A stretch of DNA of 64,000 bases, from positions 248,001 through 312,000 of the forward strand of contig NZ_JACOFV010000002.1 of the NCBI RefSeq assembly GCF_014284255.1. Reading direction: 5' to 3'. A program made the position numbers and the translations under genes. The first letter of the stretch is position 1. Each line of letters opens with the position of its first letter. Shown here in pieces: positions 25,624 to 35,024 of this stretch. Source of the DNA: Cognatundibacterium jejuense (lineage in GTDB: Bacteria > Pseudomonadota > Gammaproteobacteria > Burkholderiales > Burkholderiaceae_D). The notes below the pieces were generated by a model. The model did no database searches and was not told the DNA's origin. It worked only from the letters and a program-made list of their open reading frames with translations.

Positions 25624-25649
25624 GGGGCAACTCAATCGTTGCCCTTTCT
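25624..25649 (+). terminator. Terminator of kup
   Basis: GGGCAAC, six bases, GTTGCCC forms a 7-bp GC-rich stem followed by TTTCT, 64 bp after the kup stop. The T-run is short and interrupted, so moderate strength. Confidence 0.6.
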
Positions 25650-25802
25650 GCGCATAATGTAAAGCCAAACTCGTCACCACATGCTAACTTTCTGCCAAAT
25701 GCAGAATAGCAATAAAATGGACGTTTCCCTTCCCAAACGGCATCGCAACGTGTCGGAACGAGAACGGGTTGCCCCCTCCCTACGCAATGAATAAGCTGCG
25801 AT

Positions 25803-25872
25803 CAGCAAGGCATGACAACACAGACAGTACTCCAGTACGGCAAGGCGTCATAACGCAGTTAGGGCGGTTTTA
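25803..25872. repeat. 70-bp repeat, copy 1
   Basis: Starts CAGCAAGGCATGACAACA and ends GGGCGGTTTTA. It recurs 104 bp downstream with only a few mismatches. Each copy is itself two related halves (GCAAGGCATGACAACxCA and GCAAGGxGTCATAACGCA) flanking a short palindrome (AGTACTxxAGTAC). No coding capacity. Confidence 0.8.
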
Positions 25873-25886
25873 TATTTCCGGATAGA

Positions 25887-25985
25887 GGGCTTACGTAAAA
25901 TCGTCCCAGCAAGGCATGACAACGCAAACAGTACTTTAGTACGGCAAGGAGTCATAACGCAGTTGGGGCGGTTTTACGTAAGTCC
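25887..25985. repeat. MITE- or REP-like element with inverted ends, copy 2
   Basis: The second copy of the 70-bp repeat (25907-25976) is bounded by inverted repeats: GGCTTACGTAAAATCGTCCC on the left and GGGGCGGTTTTACGTAAGTCC-type sequence on the right. This makes a unit of about 99 bp with long terminal inverted repeats. It sits just upstream of the lacI gene. No transposase is present. Confidence 0.7.
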
Positions 25986-26070
25986 TCTTGGTTTAAAATC
26001 AATTAATCTGCCATAATCAACACCACTGCCATTACCCCACAGATCGCCCCGCAATACTGAAAGAACCGGA

Positions 26071-27081
26071 ATGCCAAATCAGCCGAAGACCACAAAAAAA
26101 ACCGACACCAACCGCACGATGGAAGATTTAGCGGCGCTCGCCGGGGTCTCGTCGATCACCGTTTCTCGCGCCTTGCGAAATAGCCCCTTAGTTACGGAAA
26201 AAACCCGTGAAAAAATTCAACAAATTGCTGAAGCACAAGGCTATCGTCTGAACTTAAGTGCCCGCAATTTGCGCCTGCGTAGCAGTTATTCGATCGCGGT
26301 TGTAGTTGAAATGACGCCTGCTAAAGATCGTCCTATGTCGGGCTCTTATCCTTTGGAATTATTAGGCGGAATCACGCAAGAGTTGACTTCTGCCGGGTAC
26401 AGTGCGGTACTGACGTCCAAACAACTGATTAATACGTCACCGGTACAAGGTGCGGATGGAATTATTCTGCTTGGTCAGGGTTCGCATGGTGAGGCGCTGA
26501 AAGAAATACAGAAATGTGGTTTGCCGCTATTGGTCTGGGGTGCGCCACACAAGGATTTTTCTTGTATCGTCGTCGGTAGTGATAATTATGCTGGCGGTGC
26601 CAGTGTTGCTGAATATTTTCTTGCAGATGGTCGCAAGAAATTTCTTTTTCTTGGCGATATTAACCACGCTGAAATCGAACAGCGTTATTTAGGGTTTGAA
26701 CATATTGTTGCGCAATCTGGTTGGCAAGTTGAGAAGATGCAACCAACTGCGTTTACTTTTGAAGCTGGTTACGATTGCTTACTTCAACAATTACAAGCAC
26801 CAAATTTTCCGTTCGATGGCATTTTTGCTGCGAGTGATTTACTGGCGATGGGAGCAATCCGTGCTTTAACTGAACACGGCTTAGATATTCCTAAACAGGT
26901 TTCAGTGGTTGGCTATGACGACATTCCTAGTGCGGCTAGTTTTGTCCCTCCACTGACCAGTGTGCATCAATACCTACACGATGGCGGTGTTCTGCTGGCG
27001 AAAAAAATTCTGTCGCTGATTCAAGGAGAAAATGTTGAATCGGAGATGTTACCAACTTTGTTAGTAAAACGTGAAACCTGA
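26071..27081 (+). CDS. LacI-family transcriptional regulator
   Basis: 336 residues. The N-terminal helix-turn-helix (about 16-60) reads MEDLAALAGVSSITVSRAL with the hinge helix LNLSARNLRLRSS. The periplasmic-binding-protein-like effector domain has SYSIAVVVEMTP, DGIFAASDLLAMGAIRAL and VVGYDDIPSAASFVPPLTSV. It is monocistronic. Its sugar is not identifiable, but the TGTTATCGATAACA-type palindromes before the GH65 operon and TonB gene have the symmetry and central CG of LacI-family sites, and this is the only such regulator in the window. No copy of that palindrome precedes its own gene. Confidence 0.9.
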   Translation: MPNQPKTTKKTDTNRTMEDLAALAGVSSITVSRALRNSPLVTEKTREKIQQIAEAQGYRLNLSARNLRLRSSYSIAVVVEMTPAKDRPMSGSYPLELLGGITQELTSAGYSAVLTSKQLINTSPVQGADGIILLGQGSHGEALKEIQKCGLPLLVWGAPHKDFSCIVVGSDNYAGGASVAEYFLADGRKKFLFLGDINHAEIEQRYLGFEHIVAQSGWQVEKMQPTAFTFEAGYDCLLQQLQAPNFPFDGIFAASDLLAMGAIRALTEHGLDIPKQVSVVGYDDIPSAASFVPPLTSVHQYLHDGGVLLAKKILSLIQGENVESEMLPTLLVKRET

Positions 27082-27373
27082 CAGTTGGTATAAAAAAATC
27101 TTAAGACACAGCAATAAATGGCGACTATAAAATTCATGTTGCCTTGCATTCTGTATCGTTGTTTGCGATATGAATAAATACCAATTTTTAAAAATTAAAG
27201 GAATTTACCAAAATAATCAATAACTTAGCAAGTTGTAACAAAGTATAATAACGCTACTCAAGTAGTCCACTTTGCAAGATAATAATATTTCTCATAAGAA
27301 AAATAATGTAGCTTTGCGATTTCAGTTGACGTAGAGAATTTGAATTTTTTTGCTTCAGCTTGCCTGGTTCCAC

Positions 27374-28507
27374 ATGACATTAAGACATTCCATCATCACG
27401 ACTGAAACTGGATTCGATGCGCTCGCGTCAGATTGGCGCACGCTTGAAGCTGAAATTCCTGATTTGCTGCCGTTTCAGACATTCGACTGGAATCGCCTGT
27501 GGTGGCGTTTTTTCTCAGACACTTCTTTGTTTCACCGCGATGAACTAGCTATTTGTGCGATGTATGACAATGAAAAACTGGTTGCGGTAATGCCATTATG
27601 CAATACCCACATAGGTTTTTACCGGTTTCATGTTTATCGTTATGTCCGTCCGTTCGGTGCTGATCCCAATTTAACCGAACTGAGATTACCTCTTGCATTG
27701 CCAGCATACAAAGATAGCATTTTGCGATTTTGGGAGACTATGTCGAGGCAAGAAATAGTTGGCCTGGCGGAGTTTCAATTGATTCATACGCAGGCGCATG
27801 CTGAACATTTTTTGACGCATAATCAAGAAATACATCCTTTAAGTAGTCGTACTATTCCTAATTTCGTTCTCCACCTGAACGACGATTGGCACACATTTAA
27901 AGCGAAGCTCAAGCGTAATATCAAAGAATCACTCAGGCACTGCTACAATTCATTAAAACGTGATCAGTTACATCCAGAATTAAAGCTGATCGAAGGTTCA
28001 GAAAATCTGAAGCTAAACATCACAAAGTTTTTTGCCTTGCACACTGCGCGCGCTTCTGCGGATGCTGATGTGTCACATCCTGACTATTTTGCAAAAGCTC
28101 AACACAAGGATTTTATCCTCGCACTTCTTGATTCTGAGTTTTCCCGTCGTTGTATCATGTTTAGCCTGGAATTAAATGGCGAACCTGTCGCTATGCGCTT
28201 GGGCTTTAAAATGAACGATGAGTTGTATTTATACTACTCAGGCTATGATCTCACTTATAGCAAATACAGCGTGATGACCACATTGGTTGCAGAAACCATT
28301 CAATGGGCGATAACACAAAAAATTCAACGCATTAATTTGTCTGTTGGAGAAGACGTTTCAAAGACCCGCTGGGGTCCTGAGGTGATCAATTATGTGGAAT
28401 ATCATTGTGTGAGAAATAATTTTCTACGACGCACTTTTGGACAAAATATATACCGCTTGCGACAATGGCGAAAAAATACCCTGCTCAGAAAATTAAATCA
28501 GGCCTGA
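27374..28507 (+). CDS. GNAT-fold acyltransferase of the FemAB/CelD (BcsL) type
   Basis: 377 residues from the ATG at 27374, though TTG at 27350 is also in frame. PFQTFDWNRLWWRFF near residue 40 and the later FKAKLKRNIKESLRHCYNSL with VAMRLGFKMNDELYLYYSGY are typical of the acetyltransf_6 / CelD family. Members transfer acyl or aminoacyl groups to sugars or peptidoglycan-type acceptors. The ending TRWGPEVINYVEYHCVRNNF also fits. It converges with two tandem formyltransferase genes, which suggests a shared role in modifying an amino-sugar glycan (inference). Confidence 0.7.
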   Translation: MTLRHSIITTETGFDALASDWRTLEAEIPDLLPFQTFDWNRLWWRFFSDTSLFHRDELAICAMYDNEKLVAVMPLCNTHIGFYRFHVYRYVRPFGADPNLTELRLPLALPAYKDSILRFWETMSRQEIVGLAEFQLIHTQAHAEHFLTHNQEIHPLSSRTIPNFVLHLNDDWHTFKAKLKRNIKESLRHCYNSLKRDQLHPELKLIEGSENLKLNITKFFALHTARASADADVSHPDYFAKAQHKDFILALLDSEFSRRCIMFSLELNGEPVAMRLGFKMNDELYLYYSGYDLTYSKYSVMTTLVAETIQWAITQKIQRINLSVGEDVSKTRWGPEVINYVEYHCVRNNFLRRTFGQNIYRLRQWRKNTLLRKLNQA

Positions 28508-28520
28508 GAATATCAATTAA

Positions 28521-29345
28521 CTATCCCAGATACCAATCGGTAAGAGCAACATAGCCATCCTGGCAAGCGACAACCACCGTTAATCCATTCGTCTGCACAA
28601 CTTGTCCCGGTTGATGGGTGGGCGGCTCTTGCCAGGCATAACCCGTTTTGATAAAAAGTCGTTTCTGATTGACGTAGGCAATGCACTCCAAAAGACCAAA
28701 GGCTCGCAATTGCTTTTTGATGACATAAGCAGACTGATAAAAATCTAAGGTTCTGTCTTCATCTTTAAACAGTGGCCAGTATTCACCTTCGGTCTGCGGT
28801 TTTGCACTTTGCCACAAATTGATAAAGTTTAATGCCACGCGCAAACCAAGACGAGCTTCTGCCATCTGCAATTTGATACTCAAGCTTTCGTGTGTATCGT
28901 ACTCGTCGAGAGCAAAATTTTCGCTATCAAGAATCGCACCTGTATCAAACTCGTGTTCTATTTTGTGACAAGTCACCGCCCATCGCTGATGCTTATCTAA
29001 AATCGCTTTAATCTGAGGATAAGGTCCACGTCCAAGCGGGAGTGGGGCTGGATGGAAGTTAATCGCAAACGGAAAACTAGAACGCCAATCTGGAATGCGC
29101 CAGTTATAGCTCCCAACTACCAGCACATCGCAACCCAGATCCTTTAGCGCCGTTAGTTCCTGCTCATTAACGCGAGATAACTGAATAGGAATTTTGTTTA
29201 ATTGCGCCAAAGCCACTATCGCTTTGTTACTACTTAAATGATTTATTTCAGGAACAGAAAAAAGTTTCACCGGTTGCCATCCGGCCTGCATCAGCATTTC
29301 GAACAATTTAAGGTTTCTGTCACAACCGGCAAATGCAAAGCGCAT
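28521..29345 (-). CDS. Formyltransferase family protein, copy 2 of a tandem pair
   Basis: 274 residues from ATG 29345, where MRFAFAGCDRNLKLFE matches the start of its paralogue. The folate-dependent formyltransferase core has Asn and His in INFHPAPLPLGRGPYP and the catalytic Asp in HEFDTGAIL. A C-terminal OB-like domain (GLLECIAYVNQKRLFIKTGY) resembles that of methionyl-tRNA formyltransferase. Without the tRNA-binding features it more likely formylates an amino sugar, as WlaRD/VioF-type enzymes do, but this is inference. About half of the residues agree with the gene at 29577-30407. Confidence 0.75.
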   Translation of the reverse strand: MRFAFAGCDRNLKLFEMLMQAGWQPVKLFSVPEINHLSSNKAIVALAQLNKIPIQLSRVNEQELTALKDLGCDVLVVGSYNWRIPDWRSSFPFAINFHPAPLPLGRGPYPQIKAILDKHQRWAVTCHKIEHEFDTGAILDSENFALDEYDTHESLSIKLQMAEARLGLRVALNFINLWQSAKPQTEGEYWPLFKDEDRTLDFYQSAYVIKKQLRAFGLLECIAYVNQKRLFIKTGYAWQEPPTHQPGQVVQTNGLTVVVACQDGYVALTDWYLG

Positions 29346-29576
29346 GATTTTCTCGTTCTTAAAACGCTGATTCTGTGGATCCGTTTTCTGCTGAGTTCGA
29401 CACTGTCTTTGTGTACGTGATGTCGTTAGCATTTACAATATGATGCGACATTAAACTGTTTGGTATGTAACTTTTTGGATCGGCATGTATGGAAGTTTTG
29501 ACACACGCTCCCACAATTGCTTAATCATGTTTTGATGCCAGATAACAGAACATAATTGAACGACGGGAATCGATGA

Positions 29577-30407
29577 CTAGTCTTGAACAAATTGCCAATC
29601 GTTGAAAACAACAAAGCCGTCTTTGCATGCAATCACAATGTTAGACGCATATTCATGCGCCACCTGACCAATCGCTAAATTATGCGGCTCAAACCACGCA
29701 TAGCCGCTTTTCACGCGGGCTTCCTGATGATTGACTCTCGCACAGCATTCAAGCTTGCCAAAAGCCTGTAATTGCAAGCGTATCTGATGCACAGAAGTAG
29801 CGAAATCGATGGTGCGATCAGCCGCTGAAAACAAGGGCCAATAATCGCCCTCTGACTGTATGCTAGCTGCGTCCCATAAAGCACCGAATTTCTGACCAAT
29901 CTGTGCCGCTAGTTGGGCAGCAGCGATTTGAATTTTAATATTCAAACTTTCATGCGTATCAAATTGATCGATTGCAAATGTCTGGGCTGCAAGAATTGCC
30001 CCTGTATCATAGGTGGCGTCGATCCGATGACAAGTGACCGCCCAGTGGCGATGTTCGTGCAAAATCGCATTTACTAAAGGATATGGGCCTCGTCCTATTG
30101 GCAATGGCGATGGATGAAAATTGATTGCATACGGCAAATGCTCATTCCAGTCAGGAATTTTATAGTTGTAACTACCAACGACCAAAATATCGCAAGCAAG
30201 CGCTTCCAGCGCCAGCAAATCATGTGGGCGCAAGGGATCGAGTTGCAATGAGATGTGATGATCATTAGCACAAGCGAGCAAAGCGCCGTGATAAGCAATG
30301 CCTTCTTGTTCAGGAACAGAGAAAATTTTGACTGGTTGCCACGATGCAGCAACCAGTGCCTCAAAGATGCTCAGATTTCTATCGCAACCTGCAAAAGCAA
30401 AGCGCAT
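29577..30407 (-). CDS. Formyltransferase family protein, copy 1 of a tandem pair
   Basis: 276 residues, MRFAFAGCDRNLSIFEALVA. The same catalytic layout as its downstream neighbour is seen: INFHPSPLPIGRGPYPLVN (Asn, His) and ATYDTGAIL (Asp), with the C-terminal OB-like domain FGKLECCARVNHQEARVKSG. The two genes are 231 bp apart, on one strand, and clearly arose by duplication; both keep all catalytic residues, so both could be active on different substrates. No nucleotide-sugar synthesis gene is next to them. Confidence 0.75.
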   Translation of the reverse strand: MRFAFAGCDRNLSIFEALVAASWQPVKIFSVPEQEGIAYHGALLACANDHHISLQLDPLRPHDLLALEALACDILVVGSYNYKIPDWNEHLPYAINFHPSPLPIGRGPYPLVNAILHEHRHWAVTCHRIDATYDTGAILAAQTFAIDQFDTHESLNIKIQIAAAQLAAQIGQKFGALWDAASIQSEGDYWPLFSAADRTIDFATSVHQIRLQLQAFGKLECCARVNHQEARVKSGYAWFEPHNLAIGQVAHEYASNIVIACKDGFVVFNDWQFVQD

Positions 30408-30510
30408 AAAATAAGCTCAAAGTGAATGACGTTTTTGCGAAAATACAGACATCAATTTAACCAACTCCCCCCGATTTACCCTAGCATGTAGGCGCGATCA
30501 TTGTTATCAC

Positions 30511-31869
30511 TTACAACACCCGATACGCCAGTCGATCAAGTCGGACGGAACTTAAACGTGCAAGCAACTTACGCACTTCATGCGGATAGTCGCGTACTTT
30601 CTCTAATTGGCGGTAATGGTTAATGACCGAAGTATGTTGCATAATGCTCACCAGTTCGGCATTTCTCTGGTTCTGCAATTGATGCTGAGGATCGTGGATC
30701 AACAACGCATTTTCCAAATCTAGCCGGAAAGCACGCGGATTAAGGTTATTACCCGTCATCAGCGCATAGTCTTCGTCGATCCACATCCCCTTCAGGTGAT
30801 AGGTATTATCCCCGTCCTTCCACAAGTGCAAATTCAATTGCTGATGTTTGATTTCTGACTGATGTGATTTCGCAAAACGACGCAGATTCGCTTCATACAA
30901 ATACGGTAAGGCAGCAATCACCTTGAACGGCTGATCGGGTGGAATGTAAAAATCATTTGCTGCTTTATCACCGACGATAACATCGACCTTCACACCACGC
31001 TTTAAAGCGCGATTGATTTCTCGTGTGACAGCTAACGGGAAATTAAAATACGGTGTGCAAATCGTAATTTGTTTTTTACTTGCGGCGAGTAACTGACATA
31101 TCACGCGATTAAGCGGATTATTTTTACCAACACCAACGAGAGGAGAGACACTCAATACGTCAGTATTTTGCTTAATATCTGCATCAAAACTGTAACGTGC
31201 TTTTTTTAAATTTGCCCGAAAATCGCGTATTTCGGCACGAATACTGCGCGTGCCTGGTGGATCAATTCTATCCAAGCGATGAACCGCAGCACTACACAAT
31301 AAATGCCTGCGAATGAAGTCCACCATGGTGTTGGCCAAGGTCGCATTTTGGATCAACAGGTAGCGATCATGCCGGTATTTTTCTTGTTGATGCAAATAAA
31401 CATTATTGATACTGGCGCCGCTATAAATGACACCGTCATCAATGACAAATCCCTTTAAGTGCAAAACGCCAAACAATTCGCTGGTCTGCACCGGAATGCC
31501 GTAAATGGGTATGCATCCTTGATGTAGGGCGCTTTGTTCCTGATACCAGGCGGCATTGCCCATCATCTTGCCAACTTGCTTTGCTTCACCGATCAAACCA
31601 CGCTGCGCCCTATGCCAATCGACCAACAACGCAATATCCAGCGCAGGTCGCGCTGCCTTTGCCGCATACAAGGCGGCCAAAACTTGGGCACCAGCTTCAT
31701 CATGTTGCAGATACAGACTACATAAGTAAATCCGGTGTTTCGCTTTGGAAATTTGCTTCAGTAATTCTTGACGATATTCTGCCGCACTCAGCAAAATCTT
31801 GACCGATTCCGGCTTCATAGGAATAGCGGGCAATTGTTCAAGTGCAGAACGCGGACGTTGGAAGCGCAT
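30511..31869 (-). CDS. pssA: CDP-diacylglycerol-serine O-phosphatidyltransferase (PLD type)
   Basis: Makes phosphatidylserine, the precursor of phosphatidylethanolamine. It matches E. coli PssA along its length: YLQHDEAGAQVLAALYAAK, LVDWHRAQRGLIG, HKD motif 1 in LHLKGFVIDDGVIYSGAS, VSPLVGVGKNNPLN, VGDKAANDFYIPPDQPFKV, HKD motif 2 in TYHLKGMWIDEDYALMTGNN, and LNPRAFRLDLENALLIHDP. About 452 residues from ATG 31869, with an upstream in-frame GTG at 31893. Peripheral cytoplasmic enzyme. This PLD-type (class I) enzyme is mainly gammaproteobacterial; many Burkholderiales use the membrane type, so transfer is possible. Confidence 0.92.
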   Translation of the reverse strand: MRFQRPRSALEQLPAIPMKPESVKILLSAAEYRQELLKQISKAKHRIYLCSLYLQHDEAGAQVLAALYAAKAARPALDIALLVDWHRAQRGLIGEAKQVGKMMGNAAWYQEQSALHQGCIPIYGIPVQTSELFGVLHLKGFVIDDGVIYSGASINNVYLHQQEKYRHDRYLLIQNATLANTMVDFIRRHLLCSAAVHRLDRIDPPGTRSIRAEIRDFRANLKKARYSFDADIKQNTDVLSVSPLVGVGKNNPLNRVICQLLAASKKQITICTPYFNFPLAVTREINRALKRGVKVDVIVGDKAANDFYIPPDQPFKVIAALPYLYEANLRRFAKSHQSEIKHQQLNLHLWKDGDNTYHLKGMWIDEDYALMTGNNLNPRAFRLDLENALLIHDPQHQLQNQRNAELVSIMQHTSVINHYRQLEKVRDYPHEVRKLLARLSSVRLDRLAYRVL

Positions 31870-31962
31870 AGCGGAATCGTTAGTTAAAAACACGCTGATA
31901 GTAGCATTGTGACTGAGGCTAAAACAGTCTCCACGTAAAAAAATTGTCTTTTTTAATACAAA

Positions 31963-32577
31963 TTAACGGCGGCGCCAGACTTGCCACCGTTCTTTGCCAG
32001 CAAACACGGGAATGGAGTCAGAAACTGAACTGTCCTCTAGCAACTCAAAGTACGGCTCAAGCAATTCTTTCCAGCGTTCTCTATGAATAGAAAATGGTGG
32101 ACCTTTCTTACTGGCGTCAGCCGCATCATCAAAAAAGAAATAGCCAGCCAATAAACCATCAGCTGATAGCAATTGAGACCAGCAGTTCACAATTTGTTGA
32201 CGCAAATCCGGTGGTAAGGCACAGAAAAAAGCACGCTCGTAAATCAGCTCCAAAGGCTGTTTGGGTACATAGGTGAAAAAGTCTGCCTGAACGATATGCT
32301 TACCCAAACTACCTAAGGCTAACTGGGCACTCTGTACGGCTGCGGGTGAGAAATCAATGGCAGTGACATCCCACCCTCTTTCAGCTAACAATGCGACTTC
32401 ATAGGCATTACCACACCCAGGTATCAGGCAACGCAGAGCAGCAGATCTGGCTGCTACAAAGTCTCTGAAATCTTGTGGCACATCGCCCTTGTCCCAAGGC
32501 ATAAATTTTTTCTCAAAACGTTCATCCCAAAAGTCTGGATTGGTAGGATCGCGTTGCATAAAATTTGCCATGGCCAT
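31963..32577 (-). CDS. SAM-dependent methyltransferase, thiopurine methyltransferase (TPMT) family
   Basis: 204 residues. N-terminal MQRDPTNPDFWDERFEKKFMPWD is the TPMT-family entry motif. The SAM loop is LIPGCGNAYEVALLAERGWD, followed by AIDFSPAAVQSA and YERAFFCALPPDLR. Family members methylate small sulfur, selenium or other substrates. The first ATG at 32577 is 4 bp after the ubiB stop, so it is the last gene of the ubiE-ubiJ-ubiB transcript. A second ATG at 32571 is possible. Its role in that operon is unknown. Confidence 0.85.
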   Translation of the reverse strand: MAMANFMQRDPTNPDFWDERFEKKFMPWDKGDVPQDFRDFVAARSAALRCLIPGCGNAYEVALLAERGWDVTAIDFSPAAVQSAQLALGSLGKHIVQADFFTYVPKQPLELIYERAFFCALPPDLRQQIVNCWSQLLSADGLLAGYFFFDDAADASKKGPPFSIHRERWKELLEPYFELLEDSSVSDSIPVFAGKERWQVWRRR

Positions 32578-32581
32578 CCGC

Positions 32582-34147
32582 TTATTCGACGAAATAAAAA
32601 TGCAGCAATAATTGTGCGGCAATAATACCGATGAATAATCCAGCACCAAAATAAACGATCACGCGCAATAGATTATTGGTGCGACGCTGTTCAATCAGCA
32701 ATGCATTTAATGCGTCTGAATTGTCAGTTCGCTCGCCAATTCTGGTCAATGCCTGATGCGCCAGACGTGGTAACTGCGGGAATATATGGCTGTAACGTGG
32801 ACCTTCTGCTTTCAGTTTATCCAACAAACCGCGCCAGCCGACTTGCTCATTCATCCAGCGTTCCAGATAAGGTTTCGCGGTTTTCCATAAATCCAGATCG
32901 GGATCAAGCTGCCGTCCTAGTCCTTCAATATTCAATAAAGTTTTTTGCAGCAACACCAATTGCGGCTGAACCTCAACATTGAAGCGACGTGATGTCTGGA
33001 ACAGGCGCAATAGCACTTGTCCAAATGAAATATCCTTCAATGGACGATCAAAAATCGGTTCGCAGCATGCGCGTACCGCCGCTTCTAATTCATCTACGCG
33101 GGTTTCTTTTGGCGCCCAGCCAGACTCAATATGCGCTTCAGCCACGCGCTTATAATCGCGACGGAAAAACGCTAAAAAGTTTTGCGACAAATAATCTTTA
33201 TCAAAATCATTCAAGGTACCGACGATGCCAAAATCAAGTGCGATATAACGTCCAAACGTCGCCGGGTCAGTCGACACCAGAATATTACCGGGATGCATAT
33301 CAGCATGAAAAAAGCCATCACGGAAAATCTGCGTAAAGAATATCGTCACGCCATCACGCGATAGTTTTGACATATCAACACCGGCTTCGCGCAAGCGTTC
33401 TGTTTGCGAAATCGGAATACCCTTCATACGCTCCATTACGATGACGGAGGATGAACAATAATCCCAATGCATTTCCGGCACCAGTAGCAAGTCGGAATCC
33501 AGAAAATTACGGCGCAACTGACTACCATTGGCAGCCTCACGCATCAGATCCAATTCGTCGTGCAAATATTTGTCAAACTCGCCGACTACTTCGCGCGCTT
33601 TTAAGCGTTTGCCATCTGCCCACAAGGTTTCTAACCAACCGGCGGCGACCTGCATCAAAGCAACGTCTTTATCTATCGTGTCCTTCATGCCCGGCCGCAA
33701 AACCTTCACAGCCACTTCACGCCCATCTTTAAGTGTCGCAAAGTGAACCTGAGCAATCGATGCAGAAGCGACGGGGATGCGCTCAAAGTTGGCAAATAAT
33801 TCATCCGGATGCGCGCCCAGCGATTTTTTTATTTGGGCAATCGCCAGATCAGGATCAAATGACGGAACGCGGTCTTGCAGCTTAGATAGCTCATCGGCGA
33901 TGTCTGGTGGCATCAAGTCACGACGCGTTGAAAGTACCTGACCAAATTTAACGAAAATCGGTCCCAGATCTTCTAACGCCTTGCGCAGACGCTCGCCCCG
34001 GGGCGCGGATAAATCACGCCAGAACAACAAGGTTTCTACGAATTTTGCAGTGCGAGGAATTTTAAGACCCGAGATCGCAATCTCGTCGATACCATAACGC
34101 AGTGTTACACGGACTATTTTTATTAAGCGCAAAAATTTGAAAATCAT
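32582..34147 (-). CDS. ubiB: Ubiquinone biosynthesis protein UbiB (atypical kinase/ATPase)
   Basis: 521 residues of the ADCK/ABC1 family needed for ubiquinone synthesis. The KxGQ motif is in [18 protein letters not shown]. The ATP-binding core has [14 protein letters not shown] and [10 protein letters not shown], with catalytic [12 protein letters not shown] and LDFGIVGTL. The C-terminal end holds a membrane helix ([21 protein letters not shown]). It overlaps ubiJ by 4 bp (34144-34147). Normal length, no lesion seen. Confidence 0.96.
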   Translation of the reverse strand: MIFKFLRLIKIVRVTLRYGIDEIAISGLKIPRTAKFVETLLFWRDLSAPRGERLRKALEDLGPIFVKFGQVLSTRRDLMPPDIADELSKLQDRVPSFDPDLAIAQIKKSLGAHPDELFANFERIPVASASIAQVHFATLKDGREVAVKVLRPGMKDTIDKDVALMQVAAGWLETLWADGKRLKAREVVGEFDKYLHDELDLMREAANGSQLRRNFLDSDLLLVPEMHWDYCSSSVIVMERMKGIPISQTERLREAGVDMSKLSRDGVTIFFTQIFRDGFFHADMHPGNILVSTDPATFGRYIALDFGIVGTLNDFDKDYLSQNFLAFFRRDYKRVAEAHIESGWAPKETRVDELEAAVRACCEPIFDRPLKDISFGQVLLRLFQTSRRFNVEVQPQLVLLQKTLLNIEGLGRQLDPDLDLWKTAKPYLERWMNEQVGWRGLLDKLKAEGPRYSHIFPQLPRLAHQALTRIGERTDNSDALNALLIEQRRTNNLLRVIVYFGAGLFIGIIAAQLLLHFYFVE

Positions 34148-34716
34148 CCACGCATCCTTTCTAGTTTTTCGATGCGCTTGATCAAACGTTCAACATCATC
34201 GCGAGTTTTATTTATCAGAGTTCCAAAAGAATTTACTTCCGCTGGGCGTACCAGCAAAGGGTTTTCTTCGAGAAAATATTCCGCCAGATTTTCCTGGATT
34301 TTTTGATGCGTTTCTTGTGCAGTTTTGGCCAGATACTTAGCTCCAGAAACCATACGCACAGCCGCAACATCACCGAACAATTTACTTAAATCTGACTCGG
34401 CTTCCCAGCGTAAATTTTGACTTACATAAGAAATTGTATTGGCAAAGTCAGCATCGCCTTCGATTTTTACATACGAAAAGGCTTTTTCGCGATTCTGTGC
34501 CATCAAGGGTAAATCACTGGGTTTAACGCGTATCGTCACATCAGGTGTGGTGGATGCTTCAGCATTTTCTAATAAGCCATCCGCAGCCACTTTTAAGCGT
34601 ATTTGCATTACTTGTATATCAATACAAGCGATTTTTCCAGCGTGCGGCAGAAGTTTATCTCTGGCCCATTTTTCTTGTGCCAGCAAATGATTAATAAAGG
34701 GTGCGCTTGAGATCAT
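34144..34716 (-). CDS. ubiJ: Ubiquinone biosynthesis accessory factor UbiJ (SCP2 domain)
   Basis: 190 residues from ATG 34716 ([20 protein letters not shown]); an in-frame ATG at 34770 would add 18 residues without homology. The SCP2-type lipid-binding domain spans about residues 15-115 ([40 protein letters not shown]). The C-terminal coiled coil ends [10 protein letters not shown]. UbiJ binds ubiquinone intermediates and organises the soluble Ubi complex. It is coupled to ubiB by a 4-bp overlap. The start choice rests on the [13 protein letters not shown] block usual near the N-terminus. Confidence 0.88.
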   Translation of the reverse strand: MISSAPFINHLLAQEKWARDKLLPHAGKIACIDIQVMQIRLKVAADGLLENAEASTTPDVTIRVKPSDLPLMAQNREKAFSYVKIEGDADFANTISYVSQNLRWEAESDLSKLFGDVAAVRMVSGAKYLAKTAQETHQKIQENLAEYFLEENPLLVRPAEVNSFGTLINKTRDDVERLIKRIEKLERMRG

Positions 34717-34923
34717 ATCGGGTTGAAAAGACGATAGCAAAATGGTTCCTGAGGATAAGCCCTGCTGCATTGGTGGCTAAGCCGGTGTGACAGAAATGCT
34801 TATTTTCAGTTGGAACAAGAATTATGCAAAATCAGCGTTTAGGGTGATGGACAATGTCTTAACATCCTTGTTGTCCAAAAAACCACCTAAGACAACGCTA
34901 TTTTTGTATAAGCCCTATAAAAA

Positions 34924-34948
34924 ACCGCCCGGCAATGCTGCGGGCGGT
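34924..34948 (-). terminator. Terminator after the Tim44-like gene
   Basis: ACCGCCCG and CGGGCGGT form an 8-bp stem around a short loop; on the minus strand it is followed by TTTTTTA. It lies about 80 bp after the Tim44-like stop and before ubiJ. It probably ends or attenuates the upstream transcript, so ubiJ may have its own promoter in 34717-34923. Confidence 0.8.
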
Positions 34949-35024
34949 CTCAAGTTTAACAGCTAATCGAATTATTGATCTTTGATCTTTGATCTTCGAT
35001 CTGCATCAGGATAAGTGCATTTGA

